A stretch of DNA of 64,000 nucleotides from Amycolatopsis saalfeldensis (GTDB taxonomy: Bacteria; Actinomycetota; Actinomycetes; Mycobacteriales; Pseudonocardiaceae). Made by a program: the position numbers and the translations under genes. Positions 17,059 to 27,821 of the stretch are shown here, piece after piece. The stretch is taken from assembly GCF_900110575.1 (NCBI RefSeq), contig NZ_FOEF01000015.1, forward strand, positions 58,155 to 122,154. The letters are read 5' to 3'. Position 1 is the stretch's first letter; each line of letters opens with the position of its first letter. Under the pieces are notes generated by a model that was given only the letters and a program-made list of their open reading frames with translations, made no database searches and had not been told where the DNA came from.

Positions 17059-17976
17059 CTATACGTCCGCCCGCTCGTGCTCCAGCAGCGCGAGCGGGAT
17101 CCCGGCCAACCGCCCCGGATCGATGACGACCTCGTAGGCCGTGACCAGGTCGTCGGCCACGGTGATGCGGAGGATGGCGGTGAGGCGGCCCGCTGGGGCG
17201 AGGACCAGGCCGGGCCGTCCGTCGACCAAGGCGAGTTCGGCCAGTGCGGCCCGGGCGCTGAAGAACTGCGTGCCGCGGGCGACGGCGTCCGCGCCGCGCA
17301 GGACCGGCGGCGCGCCGGCGGGCAGGGTGGCCGGATCGGCGCCCCGGACGACGTCCGGGGCCAGCACCCGGAGCAGTTCGGCCAGGTCGCCGCCGCGGGC
17401 CGCCGCCAGGAAGGCCTGGACCACTTGCGCGTGCCGGGCCAGCTCGGCCTCCGGAAGCGCGGGAGTGCCGCGCACACGGAGCCGGGCCCGGCTGGCGAGC
17501 TTCTTCGCCGCGACGGGGGTGCGGTCCACGATCGGCGCGATGGCGTCGAACGGCACCGCGAACAGGTCGTGCAGCACGAAGGCGACCCGTTCGGCCGGGG
17601 TCAGGGTGGCCAGCACCACCAGCAGCGCGCGGCCGACCTCGCCCGCGCGCACGACCTCGTCCTCCGGCCCGCCCTGGACGCCGTGCTCCGGCACCTGCTC
17701 GAACGGCGTTTCGCGGCGGGCCCGCAACGCGTCGAGGCACACCCGTGAGACGACCGTGGTCAGCCAGGCGGCGAGGTTGGCGATCCCGGCGGTCCCCGCG
17801 GCTCCGGTGATCCCGGTGGGTTCCGCGCTGCCCGCAGGGTGCCGGGCCAGCCGCAGCCAGGCCTCCTGCACGGCGTCCTCGGCTTCGGCGGCGGAGCCCA
17901 GCAACCGGTGGGCGAGCGCGCGCAACCGGGGCCGTTCCGCCTCGAACCGCAGCGCCAGGGTCTTGTCCTCGGGCAT
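17059..17976 (-). CDS. ECF41-type RNA polymerase sigma factor with SnoaL-like tail
   Basis: A 305-residue sigma factor. Region 2 (RLRALAHRLLGSAAEAEDAVQEAWLR) and region 4 (LTPAERVAFVLHDLFAVPFDAIAPIVDRTPVAAKKLASRAR) are followed by a SnoaL-like domain of about 120 residues (QVVQAFLAAARGGDLAELLRVLAPDVV), the layout of ECF41/SigJ sigma factors. In this group the tail contacts the core and tunes activity, and no separate anti-sigma factor is needed. The ATG at 17976 has GAAAGG upstream. It is divergent from an azoreductase gene 78 bp away, which may be its target, since ECF41 factors usually control a neighbouring oxidoreductase-type gene. Confidence 0.92.
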   Translation of the reverse strand: MPEDKTLALRFEAERPRLRALAHRLLGSAAEAEDAVQEAWLRLARHPAGSAEPTGITGAAGTAGIANLAAWLTTVVSRVCLDALRARRETPFEQVPEHGVQGGPEDEVVRAGEVGRALLVVLATLTPAERVAFVLHDLFAVPFDAIAPIVDRTPVAAKKLASRARLRVRGTPALPEAELARHAQVVQAFLAAARGGDLAELLRVLAPDVVRGADPATLPAGAPPVLRGADAVARGTQFFSARAALAELALVDGRPGLVLAPAGRLTAILRITVADDLVTAYEVVIDPGRLAGIPLALLEHERADV

Positions 17977-18054
17977 CGGTCACCTTTCCTCGTCCTGCTT
18001 CGTCGGGTTCGGCAGGGAGACCGAGTACCGACACAAGAGAAGGAACCGAACCGG

Positions 18055-18747
18055 ATGACCGACATGCTAACCGAGGCGCTGCTGCTGCACCTCGACTCCA
18101 GCGCCGACGGGGCCGAGTCCGTGAGCCGGCGGCTGACCGCGTTGTTCGCGTCGGCCTGGCGCGGGCCGGTGCGCCGCCGCGACCTGGCCGAGGAGCCGGT
18201 GCCGCTGATCCGCGCGCCGTACACGACGCTCGGCCGCCGCGTGGAACGGCGCGGGGCCACCGCGCTCGACGACGTCGCCGCGCTGGCCGCCGACGAAGGC
18301 GAGCTGCGCGAGTGGGCGCTGACCCGCCCGTTGATCGATCAGGTCCGAGCCGCGCACACGGTCCTGCTGGGGGTGCCGATGTACAACTTCACCGTGCCCG
18401 CCACGCTGAAAGCCTGGATCGACCGGCTCACGTTCCCGGGCGCGTTCACCGGCCCGGCGACGGGGGAGCAGGTGCTGCGCGGCACGAACTTCGTGGTGGT
18501 CCTCGCACGGGGCGGCGGTTACGGGCCCGGCACCCCGCGCGAGGCGTTCGACTTCCAGCTGCCGTACCTGCGCGCGTACCTGACGAATCTGGGCGTGGCC
18601 CCGGAGCGCCTTTCGTTCGTGAAGGCGGAGCTGACCCGCGTACGCGAGATCCCGGCGCTGGCCGGCATGGAGCCGCTGGCCGCCGAGTCACTGGCCACGG
18701 CCATCGCGGAGGTGACCGAGCTGGCCGGGAAATTACAGGCACAGTAA
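18055..18747 (+). CDS. FMN-dependent NADH-azoreductase-like flavodoxin-fold enzyme
   Basis: A 230-residue flavodoxin-fold quinone/azo reductase. The segment VPMYNFTVPATLKAWIDRL matches the FMN-binding signature of AzoR, and VVLARGGGYGPGTP the later FMN loop. It should use NADH for two-electron reduction of quinones or azo compounds, a role in electrophile resistance. The ATG at 18055 is preceded by AAGGA about 10 nt upstream. Divergent arrangement with the ECF41-type sigma gene suggests shared control. A strong hairpin follows the stop. Confidence 0.85.
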   Translation: MTDMLTEALLLHLDSSADGAESVSRRLTALFASAWRGPVRRRDLAEEPVPLIRAPYTTLGRRVERRGATALDDVAALAADEGELREWALTRPLIDQVRAAHTVLLGVPMYNFTVPATLKAWIDRLTFPGAFTGPATGEQVLRGTNFVVVLARGGGYGPGTPREAFDFQLPYLRAYLTNLGVAPERLSFVKAELTRVREIPALAGMEPLAAESLATAIAEVTELAGKLQAQ

Positions 18748-18753
18748 CGGAAA

Positions 18754-18779
18754 GCCCGCCGGGAGGTCTCCCGGCGGGC
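18754..18779. terminator. bidirectional hairpin terminator between azoreductase and GH3 genes
   Basis: GCCCGCCGGGAG (18754-18765) and its exact complement (18768-18779) form a 12-bp GC stem 6 nt after the azoreductase stop and 18 nt before the convergent GH3 stop. No T-run follows, as is usual for actinobacterial hairpins. Confidence 0.7.
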
Positions 18780-18796
18780 CGCCGTCGTCAGCCGGG

Positions 18797-21454
<2,658 letters not shown>

Positions 21455-21529
21455 CTACTCCTCCGTTCTGAAGAGGCGGCGAGCGGGCCCGGCGGGGCCC
21501 AGGCGATCCTGACCGGGCAAAGCGGAGCC

Positions 21530-21583
21530 CGTCAATAGGTCCGGACCCTTCGGAAGTCTTGTTAATTCTCGACTCGAATTAAG
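21530..21583 (-). promoter_or_regulatory. promoter region of the GH3 gene with an element shared with the GH30 gene
   Basis: On the minus strand the 18-nt sequence CTTAATTCGAGTCGAGAA (21583-21566) is identical to one upstream of the GH30 gene and in the same orientation to its gene. Here it belongs to a larger inverted repeat, TTAATTC/GAATTAA, spanning 21562-21582. About 30 nt downstream is TTGACG (21535-21530), a plausible -35 box. The position just upstream of the promoter fits an activator site; this is inferred. Confidence 0.6.
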
Positions 21584-21645
21584 GCGGATAGGTAACGGGC
21601 GGACCCGGGCCCGGCCGATCGCGCGGCCGGGCTGCGGGGGAGCGG

Positions 21646-22569
21646 TCAGCGGAGGGCGCCCGTGGGCAGGACGGCGTGCACACCCCAGGTCTGGTTGGCG
21701 ACCTGGGTGACCCGCAGGTCCACCACGGGGCTGGCCAGCGCCAGCGCCGCCGGGCGGTCGAGGCCGTGCAACGCCTGCAGCCAGGTGAGCATCGCGCCGA
21801 GCGCCGCCGCGGTGGCCTCGTTGAGGTCTTCGTGGAAGCCGAACGTGATCCGGCCGGCGGGGGTCTCGGCGTGGACGCCCGGCACCGGGCGCTGCGCGGC
21901 CGGGACGACGTCGAGGGCCAGGCGGGTGGTCATCGGGCACTCGATCGCGGTGCCGCCGACCTCGCCGTCGCCCTGGGCGGCGTGGCCGTCGCCGAGGTGC
22001 AGCAGCGCGCCCGGGACCGTCACGGGCAGGTACAGCGTCGACCCGGCGACGAGCTCGCGGCAGTCGATGTTGCCGCCGCCCTCGGGCCGCGGCGGGATGG
22101 TCGAGTGCTCGCCCGGCTCGGCCGGCGGCAGGCCCAGCACCCCGAGGAACGGCGCGAGCGCCACGGTCTGGCCGCGGTCGCTGGTGCCGGTGTCCGCGTC
22201 CAGCTCCCACAGCAGGTGCCCGGGCGGCCCGTCGGCGACGCCGAGACGGCGGGTGAGCCAGGTGTCCTTCGCCGCCGCCACCGTCCAGCCCCACTCGCCG
22301 GGGCGCAGGTCTTCGATCCTGATCGCCAGCACCGTGCCCGGCTCGGCGCCCCGCACGGCGATCGGCCCGGTGAGGCAGTGGCCGCGGCCCGGCTCGAACA
22401 TCCGCGGCCGCTGCTCTCCTGGCGTGCGCTGCCGTTCCAGGAACCCGTGTGCGTCAAGGGAACCCGCCACGACGGTGTCGCCGGCGTCCACGGTCAGCAC
22501 GGGCGGGGTCTCGCGGCTGAAGCAGTCCACGGTCGTCGCGGGCGTGGGCTCGAGGCGGTGCTGGGTCAT
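21646..22569 (-). CDS. acetamidase/formamidase family protein
   Basis: A 307-residue member of the acetamidase/formamidase family (FmdA/AmdA fold), cytoplasmic, with no signal peptide. Characteristic stretches are CFSRETPPVLTVDAGDTV near the start, GHCLTGPIAVRGAEPGTVL, and LHLGDGHAAQGDGEVGGTAIE with the metal- and substrate-site residues. It should hydrolyse short amides to acid and ammonia. The ATG at 22569 follows AGGGAG. It is divergent from a LacI gene with a GAGAGCGCTCTC operator between, so it is probably part of that regulon. Confidence 0.88.
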   Translation of the reverse strand: MTQHRLEPTPATTVDCFSRETPPVLTVDAGDTVVAGSLDAHGFLERQRTPGEQRPRMFEPGRGHCLTGPIAVRGAEPGTVLAIRIEDLRPGEWGWTVAAAKDTWLTRRLGVADGPPGHLLWELDADTGTSDRGQTVALAPFLGVLGLPPAEPGEHSTIPPRPEGGGNIDCRELVAGSTLYLPVTVPGALLHLGDGHAAQGDGEVGGTAIECPMTTRLALDVVPAAQRPVPGVHAETPAGRITFGFHEDLNEATAAALGAMLTWLQALHGLDRPAALALASPVVDLRVTQVANQTWGVHAVLPTGALR

Positions 22570-22620
22570 AACGGGTGCTCCCTGGGTTGCCGGCGCTCGC
22601 GGGTGATCGTCGCACGCCGG

Positions 22621-22640
22621 GTGGGAGAGCGCTCTCACAC
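22621..22640. promoter_or_regulatory. LacI-type operator, site 1 of 3
   Basis: GTGGGAGAGCGCTCTCACAC is a 20-bp palindrome with a single mismatched pair. It sits 16 bp before the lacI-type start (22657) and 51 bp before the divergent acetamidase start. The core GAGAGCGCTCTC is repeated at 25321 and 25473. The CG-centred form is typical of LacI-family sites in actinobacteria such as CebR's. Confidence 0.75.
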
Positions 22641-22656
22641 ATGCTAGAAAGAACAC

Positions 22657-23694
22657 GTGACCACGCAGCAGCCGCCGACGTTGGAGGACGTGGCGCGCGT
22701 GGCCGGCGTCTCGCGCGCCACCGTTTCGCGAGTCGTGAACGGGGTGCGCAACGTCGACCCGCGGCTGCGGGAGACGGTGGAGCGCGCCATCGCGGAGACC
22801 GGGTACGTGCCGAACCAGGCCGCGCGGTCGCTGGTGAACCGCCGCACGGCGACGGTCGCGGTGGTCGTCTCCGAGCCCGACCGCCACATCGGCCAGGAGG
22901 AGTTCGGCGGCGGGGTGTTCGGCGACCCGTTCTTCGGCCGGGTGCTCGACGGCGCGCTCGCCGAACTGCGCCCGCACGGCCTGCACCCGCTGCTGATGGT
23001 CGTCGACAGCGACGACGAGCGGGCCAAGCTGGTGGGCAAGCTGCGGCAGGAGAACGTCGGCGGGGTGCTGATGATCTCCTTGCACGGCACCGATCCGCTG
23101 CCCCGCATGCTCACCGAGGCGGGCATGCCGACCGCGCTGTTCGCCCGGCCGACGCGGCCCGCGCCGGTGTGCTGGGTCGACGTCGCGCACCAGGACGGCG
23201 CCCGCCTCGCGGCCGACCGCCTGGTCGCCCGCGGCTGCCGGCACGTGGCGACGATCGCGGGCCCGGGCGACACCGCGGCCGGCCAGGACCGCCTGGCCGG
23301 CTTCCGCGACGCGATGGCGCGGCACGGGCACGCGTACGTCGCCGTGGCCGAGGGCAACTTCACCCAGTTCGGCGGCGAACAGGCGATGGAACGGCTGCTC
23401 GCCGAGGAACCCGGGCTGGACGGGCTGTTCGTCGCCAACGACCTGATGGCGTACGGCGCCTTGTCGGTGCTGCGCGACGGCGGCCGCCGCGTCCCGGACG
23501 ACGTCGCCGTGATCGGCTTCGACGACAGCCCGGCCGCGCTCACCTGCCGCCCGCGGCTGACCACGGTCCGCCAGCCGGTCGAGGACATGGGCGCGGCGAT
23601 GGTGCGGATGGTCCTCGACCGGATGGCCGACCCGGACCTGCGCGCGGTCTCCCGCGTCTTCGACCCGATCCTGATCGAACGCGACTCGGGCTGA
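22657..23694 (+). CDS. LacI family transcriptional regulator
   Basis: A 345-residue LacI/GalR repressor. The N-terminal helix-turn-helix and hinge read TLEDVARVAGVSRATVSRVVNG and QAARSLVNRRTATVAVVV, followed by a periplasmic-binding-protein-like sugar domain (DGLFVANDLMAYGALSVL, DDVAVIGFDDSPAA). GTG at 22657 is the start. Its likely operator lies just upstream, and two more copies of the core lie before the DUF1996 and discoidin-glycosidase genes, so it probably represses a local carbohydrate regulon and itself. The ligand is unknown, likely an oligosaccharide. Confidence 0.93.
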   Translation: MTTQQPPTLEDVARVAGVSRATVSRVVNGVRNVDPRLRETVERAIAETGYVPNQAARSLVNRRTATVAVVVSEPDRHIGQEEFGGGVFGDPFFGRVLDGALAELRPHGLHPLLMVVDSDDERAKLVGKLRQENVGGVLMISLHGTDPLPRMLTEAGMPTALFARPTRPAPVCWVDVAHQDGARLAADRLVARGCRHVATIAGPGDTAAGQDRLAGFRDAMARHGHAYVAVAEGNFTQFGGEQAMERLLAEEPGLDGLFVANDLMAYGALSVLRDGGRRVPDDVAVIGFDDSPAALTCRPRLTTVRQPVEDMGAAMVRMVLDRMADPDLRAVSRVFDPILIERDSG

Positions 23695-23836
23695 CGCGGC
23701 AGGGCCAATTCCTCACCCGGTCACGCTGCGCCATCTCCGGCCCGGCCCGCGAGGCTGCGGCTTGGCGATGCTGTGGCCTGGCCCGCGACGCTGCGGCCTG
23801 GCCGCGCCGCGGGACCCCGTCGTCAGGGACAGCGCT

Positions 23837-24364
23837 TCAGCCGCGCACCAGGCTCTGGTGTTCCACCGCCACTTTCGCGATGTCGCCTGCCAGCGCGCGG
23901 GCCGAGGGCTCGGCGCCGGACTGCTGCTCGCCGCGGGCGAGCACGACGAGCTGGGCGAGGTGGGCGCCGACCAGCGGCAGCAGCCGGTGGCTGAAGTCCT
24001 GGCCGTGCGCGTCGCGCAGCGCCACCAGGTCGGCCGGGGTGATCAGGCCCGGCAACCGGTGTCCACTGTGGATGTTCACGTCGGGCAGCCCGGCCCGCGT
24101 GCGCACCGCCTGCAGCCGGTCCAGCAGCTCGCGCTGCCCGGCCAGCACCTGCCCGGTGACGGCGGTCGCGGCGCCGTGGGAGTCGGCCAGTTCCAGTGCG
24201 GCCACGGCGTTCTCGGTCATCGGCACGGTCAGCTCGAGCCACGCGACGTCGGTCTGGTTGAACGCGGAAGAGACAGCGGGGGCGGCGGTCGGGCCCGCCG
24301 CGGTGGTGGTGGCGCAACCGGCGGCGAGCAGCGCCACCACCACGAGCGCGACGGCGCCCTTCAC
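23837..24364 (-). CDS. DUF305 lipoprotein
   Basis: A 175-residue lipoprotein. The signal peptide ends in the lipobox LLAAGC with the lipidated cysteine near residue 17. The rest is a DUF305 (ferritin-like helical bundle) domain, with helices around VAWLELTVPMTENAVAALELAD and HLAQLVVLARGEQQ. Function of the family is unsettled; some members are linked to copper. The GTG start overlaps the DUF1996 stop as GTGA, so the two are translated from one message under the GAGAGCGCTCTC operator. Confidence 0.82.
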   Translation of the reverse strand: MKGAVALVVVALLAAGCATTTAAGPTAAPAVSSAFNQTDVAWLELTVPMTENAVAALELADSHGAATAVTGQVLAGQRELLDRLQAVRTRAGLPDVNIHSGHRLPGLITPADLVALRDAHGQDFSHRLLPLVGAHLAQLVVLARGEQQSGAEPSARALAGDIAKVAVEHQSLVRG

Positions 24365-25290
24365 GGCCGGCCGGGGAGCCGGTAGTTCGGGCCGAGCACA
24401 CCGCCGCGGTCCGGCTTGTACACGTCGAACCCGCGCGGATCGCACTGCAGGCCGCCGTTGATGCAGTGGGTGACCATCGCGGCGAGCGTCTCCGGGTCCC
24501 AGGCGTTGAAGAAGTCGTAGTGCCAGGAGTACCCGCGCCCGCTGGCCAGGTGCACGCCGGACATGTCGCCGGAGACCGGGAACGCCATCTTGAACTCCAG
24601 CATCGGCACCGGCACCGGGTGGTCGGCCGGGCAGGTCAGCGAAACCGGGTCCGGGTAGGCCATGTGGCTGCGGTGGTCGGCCGAGTCGAGGTGCACGCCG
24701 TCCCAGCAGCTCGGGGCCTGGTAACGGATGTTGAGCTGGCTGCCGGGCGTGCAGGTCACCGGGATGTCCCAGTTGTGGAAGCTCTCCCCGCATTCCCAGC
24801 CCTCGATGGCGCCGGGCGCGTGCTGGAACTCGTCCTGCGTCGCGTTCATGCTGCCCGCGAGGTAGCGCAGCCCCTGCGGGAACGGCTTGACACTCTTGTA
24901 GTCCAGCACGCCGGACTTGTAGTAGACGACCTGCGCGAAGTTCGGCAGCACGACCTGGTCGCCGTTGAGCACGGTCGGGAACCAGTACGCCGACAGGTCG
25001 TCCGGCGCGAGGCAGGTGGTGTTGCCGGTGCCCGCGGCGAGCAGCGACTCGGTGGTGGTGTTCGCGTTGGTGGTGTTGTTGCCGAGGAAGGTGTGGTCGT
25101 GCGAAGCGCCGGGCAGGCCCGGGTAGACGATCGGGTCGTCGGGCTGGTGGTGGCTCGGCGAGCAGTTGACCTGGAACTCGTGGTGGGTCACGACGTCGTC
25201 CGCGCCGGCGGTACCGGCGGTGCCGGTCAGGAAGGCGGCGGCGAGTGCCGCGGCGGCCGCGCAGGCGAGGAGCGCGAGTTTCGAAGACAA
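24361..25290 (-). CDS. secreted DUF1996 protein
   Basis: A 309-residue exported protein. A signal peptide (about residues 1-30) precedes a DUF1996 domain, marked by FQVNCSPSHHQPDDPIVYPG, GASHDHTFLGNN, AYWFPTVLNGD, and SCWDGVHLDSADHRSHMAYPD. The many His, Asp and Cys residues suggest metal binding. The family occurs next to polysaccharide-degrading enzymes in fungi and actinomycetes, but no activity is established. The start is TTG at 25290 with GGAGGA upstream. It lies in the LacI-type regulon by its operator. Confidence 0.85.
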   Translation of the reverse strand: MSSKLALLACAAAAALAAAFLTGTAGTAGADDVVTHHEFQVNCSPSHHQPDDPIVYPGLPGASHDHTFLGNNTTNANTTTESLLAAGTGNTTCLAPDDLSAYWFPTVLNGDQVVLPNFAQVVYYKSGVLDYKSVKPFPQGLRYLAGSMNATQDEFQHAPGAIEGWECGESFHNWDIPVTCTPGSQLNIRYQAPSCWDGVHLDSADHRSHMAYPDPVSLTCPADHPVPVPMLEFKMAFPVSGDMSGVHLASGRGYSWHYDFFNAWDPETLAAMVTHCINGGLQCDPRGFDVYKPDRGGVLGPNYRLPGRP

Positions 25291-25319
25291 GAGTCCTCCA
25301 CGGTGAGGGGGCCGATGTG

Positions 25320-25366
25320 GGAGAGCGCTCTCCAGAAAGCATGTGACCGGGCCGGGCTCCTGTCAA
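25320..25366 (-). promoter_or_regulatory. promoter with LacI-type operator (site 2 of 3) for the DUF1996-DUF305 operon
   Basis: On the minus strand TTGACA (25366-25361) is followed after 17 nt by CATGCT (25343-25338), a reasonable sigma-70-type promoter. The 14-bp perfect palindrome GGAGAGCGCTCTCC (25320-25333) begins 4 nt after the -10 box, that is, over the expected transcription start, a typical repressor position. It is 30 bp before the TTG start of the DUF1996 gene. Confidence 0.65.
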
Positions 25367-25430
25367 GAAGCACCCGGGTGTCACGAGTAGTCGGTTTCTG
25401 TCCAGTTTCGGCCTGGTTTCGGCGAAACCC

Positions 25431-25485
25431 TTGACACAGCCCGGTAGTGGCGCGAATCTTCCCTGCGCACTGGAGAGCGCTCTCC
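25431..25485 (+). promoter_or_regulatory. promoter with LacI-type operator (site 3 of 3) for the discoidin glycosidase
   Basis: TTGACA (25431-25436) is followed after 17 nt by GAATCT (25454-25459), a weak -10 match. The palindrome GGAGAGCGCTCTCC lies at 25472-25485, about where transcription would begin, and 26 bp before the GTG start at 25512. The site is identical over 14 bp to that of the divergent DUF1996 operon. Confidence 0.6.
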
Positions 25486-25511
25486 CATTGTCCCCTGCCG
25501 CGGGAGTCATC

Positions 25512-27671
25512 GTGGACCGAACGTTGCCCGTGACCGTGCGCCCCCGTTCCGCGCTGGCGCTGGCCGTCCTGCTCGTGCTCTGCTGGCTGGCCGTCCCGCC
25601 TGCCGCCCGGGCCGCGAGCCTGCTGTCCCAAGGGAAGGCGGCGACGGCGTCGTCCAGCGAAGGCGCGGGCACCCCCGCCTCCGCCGCGGTCGACGGCGAC
25701 GCCGGCACCCGCTGGTCGAGCGCCTTCGCCGACCCCGCCCACGCCGATCCGCAATGGTTGCAGGTCGACCTCGGCGCCACCGCGACGATCACCCAGGTCA
25801 CCCTGAACTGGGAATCGGCCTACGCCACGGCGTTCGAGATCCAGGTTTCCGACGACGCCGCGAACTGGCATCCGGTCTACAGCACCACAACCGGCGCCGG
25901 GGGAGTGCAGACGCTGAGCGTCAGCGGCTCAGGCCGGTACGTCCGGATGTACGGCACCCACCGCGTCGGCGGCTACGGCTACTCGCTCTGGGAGTTCCAG
26001 GTCTCCGGCAGCTTCGGCGGCACCACCCCGGCCGGGCCCGGCGTGGTGAAGGTGACCGGCTCGCAGGGCAACTGGCAGCTGACTGTGGACGGCGCGCCGT
26101 ACGTGGTCAAGGGCCTCACCTGGGGCCCGCCGGTCGGCGAGGCCGCCACGCGGATGCCGGAGCTGCACGAGGCCGGCGTGAACACCGTCCGCACCTGGGG
26201 CACCGACGCCACCACCCAACCGCTGCTCGACGCCGCGGCGGCCAACGGCCTCAAGGTGATCAACGGCTTCTGGCTGCAGCCGGGCGGCGGTCCGGGCAGC
26301 GGCGGCTGCGTCGACTACCTCACCGACACCACCTACAAGAACACCATGCTCGGCGAGATCCAGCGCTGGGTCACCCAGTACCGCGACCACGCGGGCGTGC
26401 TGATGTGGAACGTCGGCAACGAGTCGATCCTCGGCATGCAGAACTGCTACTCCGGCACCCAGCTGGAGCAGGAGCGCGTGGCCTACACCCAGTTCGTCGA
26501 GCAGGCCGCGCAGGCGATCCACGCCATCGACGCGAACCACCCGGTCACCTCCACCGACGCGTGGACCGGGGCCTGGCCGTACTACAAGGCGTACGCGCCG
26601 AGCCTGGACCTGTACTCGGTCAACGCGTACAAGCAGGTCTGCCAGGTGAAGCAGGACTGGAACGCCGGTGGTTACACGAAGCCCTACATCGTCACCGAGA
26701 CCGGTCCGGCCGGCGAGTGGGAGGTGCCGAACGACGCGAACGGCGTGCCCGCGGAGCCGACCGACGTGCAGAAGCGCGACGGTTACGTGAACGCGTGGAA
26801 CTGCATCCTCGGCCATCCCGGCGTGGCGCTGGGCGCGACGCTGTTCCACTACGGCAGCGAGGGCGACTTCGGCGGCGTGTGGTTCAACATCACCACCGGC
26901 AACGAGAAGCGGCTCTCCTGGTACGCCGTCCGCAAGCTCTACAGTGGACGGACCGACGGCAACACCCCGCCGGTGATCGGCTCGATGAACCTGAGCCGCA
27001 CCACCGACGTGCCGGCCGGCGGCACGTTCACCCTGACCGCCGACGTGGCCGATCCCGACGGCGACCCGATCACGTACACCATGGGCTACAACAGCAAGTA
27101 CATCAACGGCGCGGGCGGCCTGATCCCGGCGCAGTTCACCGGCGGCGGCCCGTTCACCGTCACCGCGCCGTCGGCGCTCGGGGTGTGGAAGCTCTACCTC
27201 TACGCCCGCGACGGCCACGGCAACGTCGGCATCGAGACCCGTTCCCTGCGGGTGGTCGCGCCGCCGGTGAGCGGCACGAACCTCGCGCGCGGCGCCGTCA
27301 CCACCGCGTCGAGCTACCAGGCCGACGGACCCGGCGCGCCGTACCCGCCGCAGGCCGCGACCGACGGCGACGCGAACACCCGGTGGGCCAGCGACTGGAG
27401 CGACCCGCAGTGGCTCCAGGTGGACCTCGGCCACTCGCAGTCCTTCGACCACGTGCAGCTGATCTGGGAGTCGGCCTACGGCAAGGCCTACGAGATCCAG
27501 GTCAGCGACGACGGCACCACCTGGCACAGCGTCTACACCACCACGACCGGCGACGGCGGCGTGGACGATCTGGCGATCAGCGGCACCGGGCGGTATGTCC
27601 GGATGTCGGCCACCCAGCGCGGCACGACGTACGGCTACTCGCTGTACGAGTTCGGCGTGTACCGCACCTGA
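25512..27671 (+). CDS. secreted clan-A glycoside hydrolase flanked by two discoidin (F5/8C) domains
   Basis: A 719-residue exported enzyme. The order is: signal peptide (to about residue 33), an F5/8 type C/CBM32-like domain (about 36-170), a TIM-barrel glycosidase resembling GH2/GH5 catalytic domains (about 180-475), an Ig-like beta domain (about 485-590), and a second discoidin domain (about 595-719). The likely acid/base is E304 (LMWNVGNESI) and the nucleophile E396 (YIVTETGPAG). The two discoidin copies share WLQVDLG and YEIQVSDD-type stretches. The GTG at 25512 follows GGGAG. The exact GH family and substrate are uncertain. Confidence 0.85.
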   Translation: MDRTLPVTVRPRSALALAVLLVLCWLAVPPAARAASLLSQGKAATASSSEGAGTPASAAVDGDAGTRWSSAFADPAHADPQWLQVDLGATATITQVTLNWESAYATAFEIQVSDDAANWHPVYSTTTGAGGVQTLSVSGSGRYVRMYGTHRVGGYGYSLWEFQVSGSFGGTTPAGPGVVKVTGSQGNWQLTVDGAPYVVKGLTWGPPVGEAATRMPELHEAGVNTVRTWGTDATTQPLLDAAAANGLKVINGFWLQPGGGPGSGGCVDYLTDTTYKNTMLGEIQRWVTQYRDHAGVLMWNVGNESILGMQNCYSGTQLEQERVAYTQFVEQAAQAIHAIDANHPVTSTDAWTGAWPYYKAYAPSLDLYSVNAYKQVCQVKQDWNAGGYTKPYIVTETGPAGEWEVPNDANGVPAEPTDVQKRDGYVNAWNCILGHPGVALGATLFHYGSEGDFGGVWFNITTGNEKRLSWYAVRKLYSGRTDGNTPPVIGSMNLSRTTDVPAGGTFTLTADVADPDGDPITYTMGYNSKYINGAGGLIPAQFTGGGPFTVTAPSALGVWKLYLYARDGHGNVGIETRSLRVVAPPVSGTNLARGAVTTASSYQADGPGAPYPPQAATDGDANTRWASDWSDPQWLQVDLGHSQSFDHVQLIWESAYGKAYEIQVSDDGTTWHSVYTTTTGDGGVDDLAISGTGRYVRMSATQRGTTYGYSLYEFGVYRT

Positions 27672-27689
27672 CCCCCGGGGGCGGGGGAC

Positions 27690-27730
27690 CGGCGGCGCCG
27701 GCGGGAGTGGATCACCCGCCGGCGCCGCCG
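27690..27730 (+). terminator. hairpin terminator after the discoidin glycosidase gene
   Basis: CGGCGGCGCCGGCGGG (27690-27705) pairs perfectly with 27715-27730 across a 9-nt loop, giving a 16-bp GC stem 18 nt after the stop. No T-run follows. Confidence 0.7.
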
Positions 27731-27821
27731 AACTTCCACCACCGCCCCGCCGCGGCTCCTCTCGCGCGAGTAGGTTGGCGATCACAAGCCCGGTCATGTG
27801 AAGCGATGGGAGTGACGACGG

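Noticed and set aside
17048..17065. CGTATA/TATACG inverted repeat between the DUF3152 and sigma factor gene ends.
   Set aside because: The stem is only 6 bp, AT-rich, and overlaps the sigma gene's stop codon; too weak to call a terminator.
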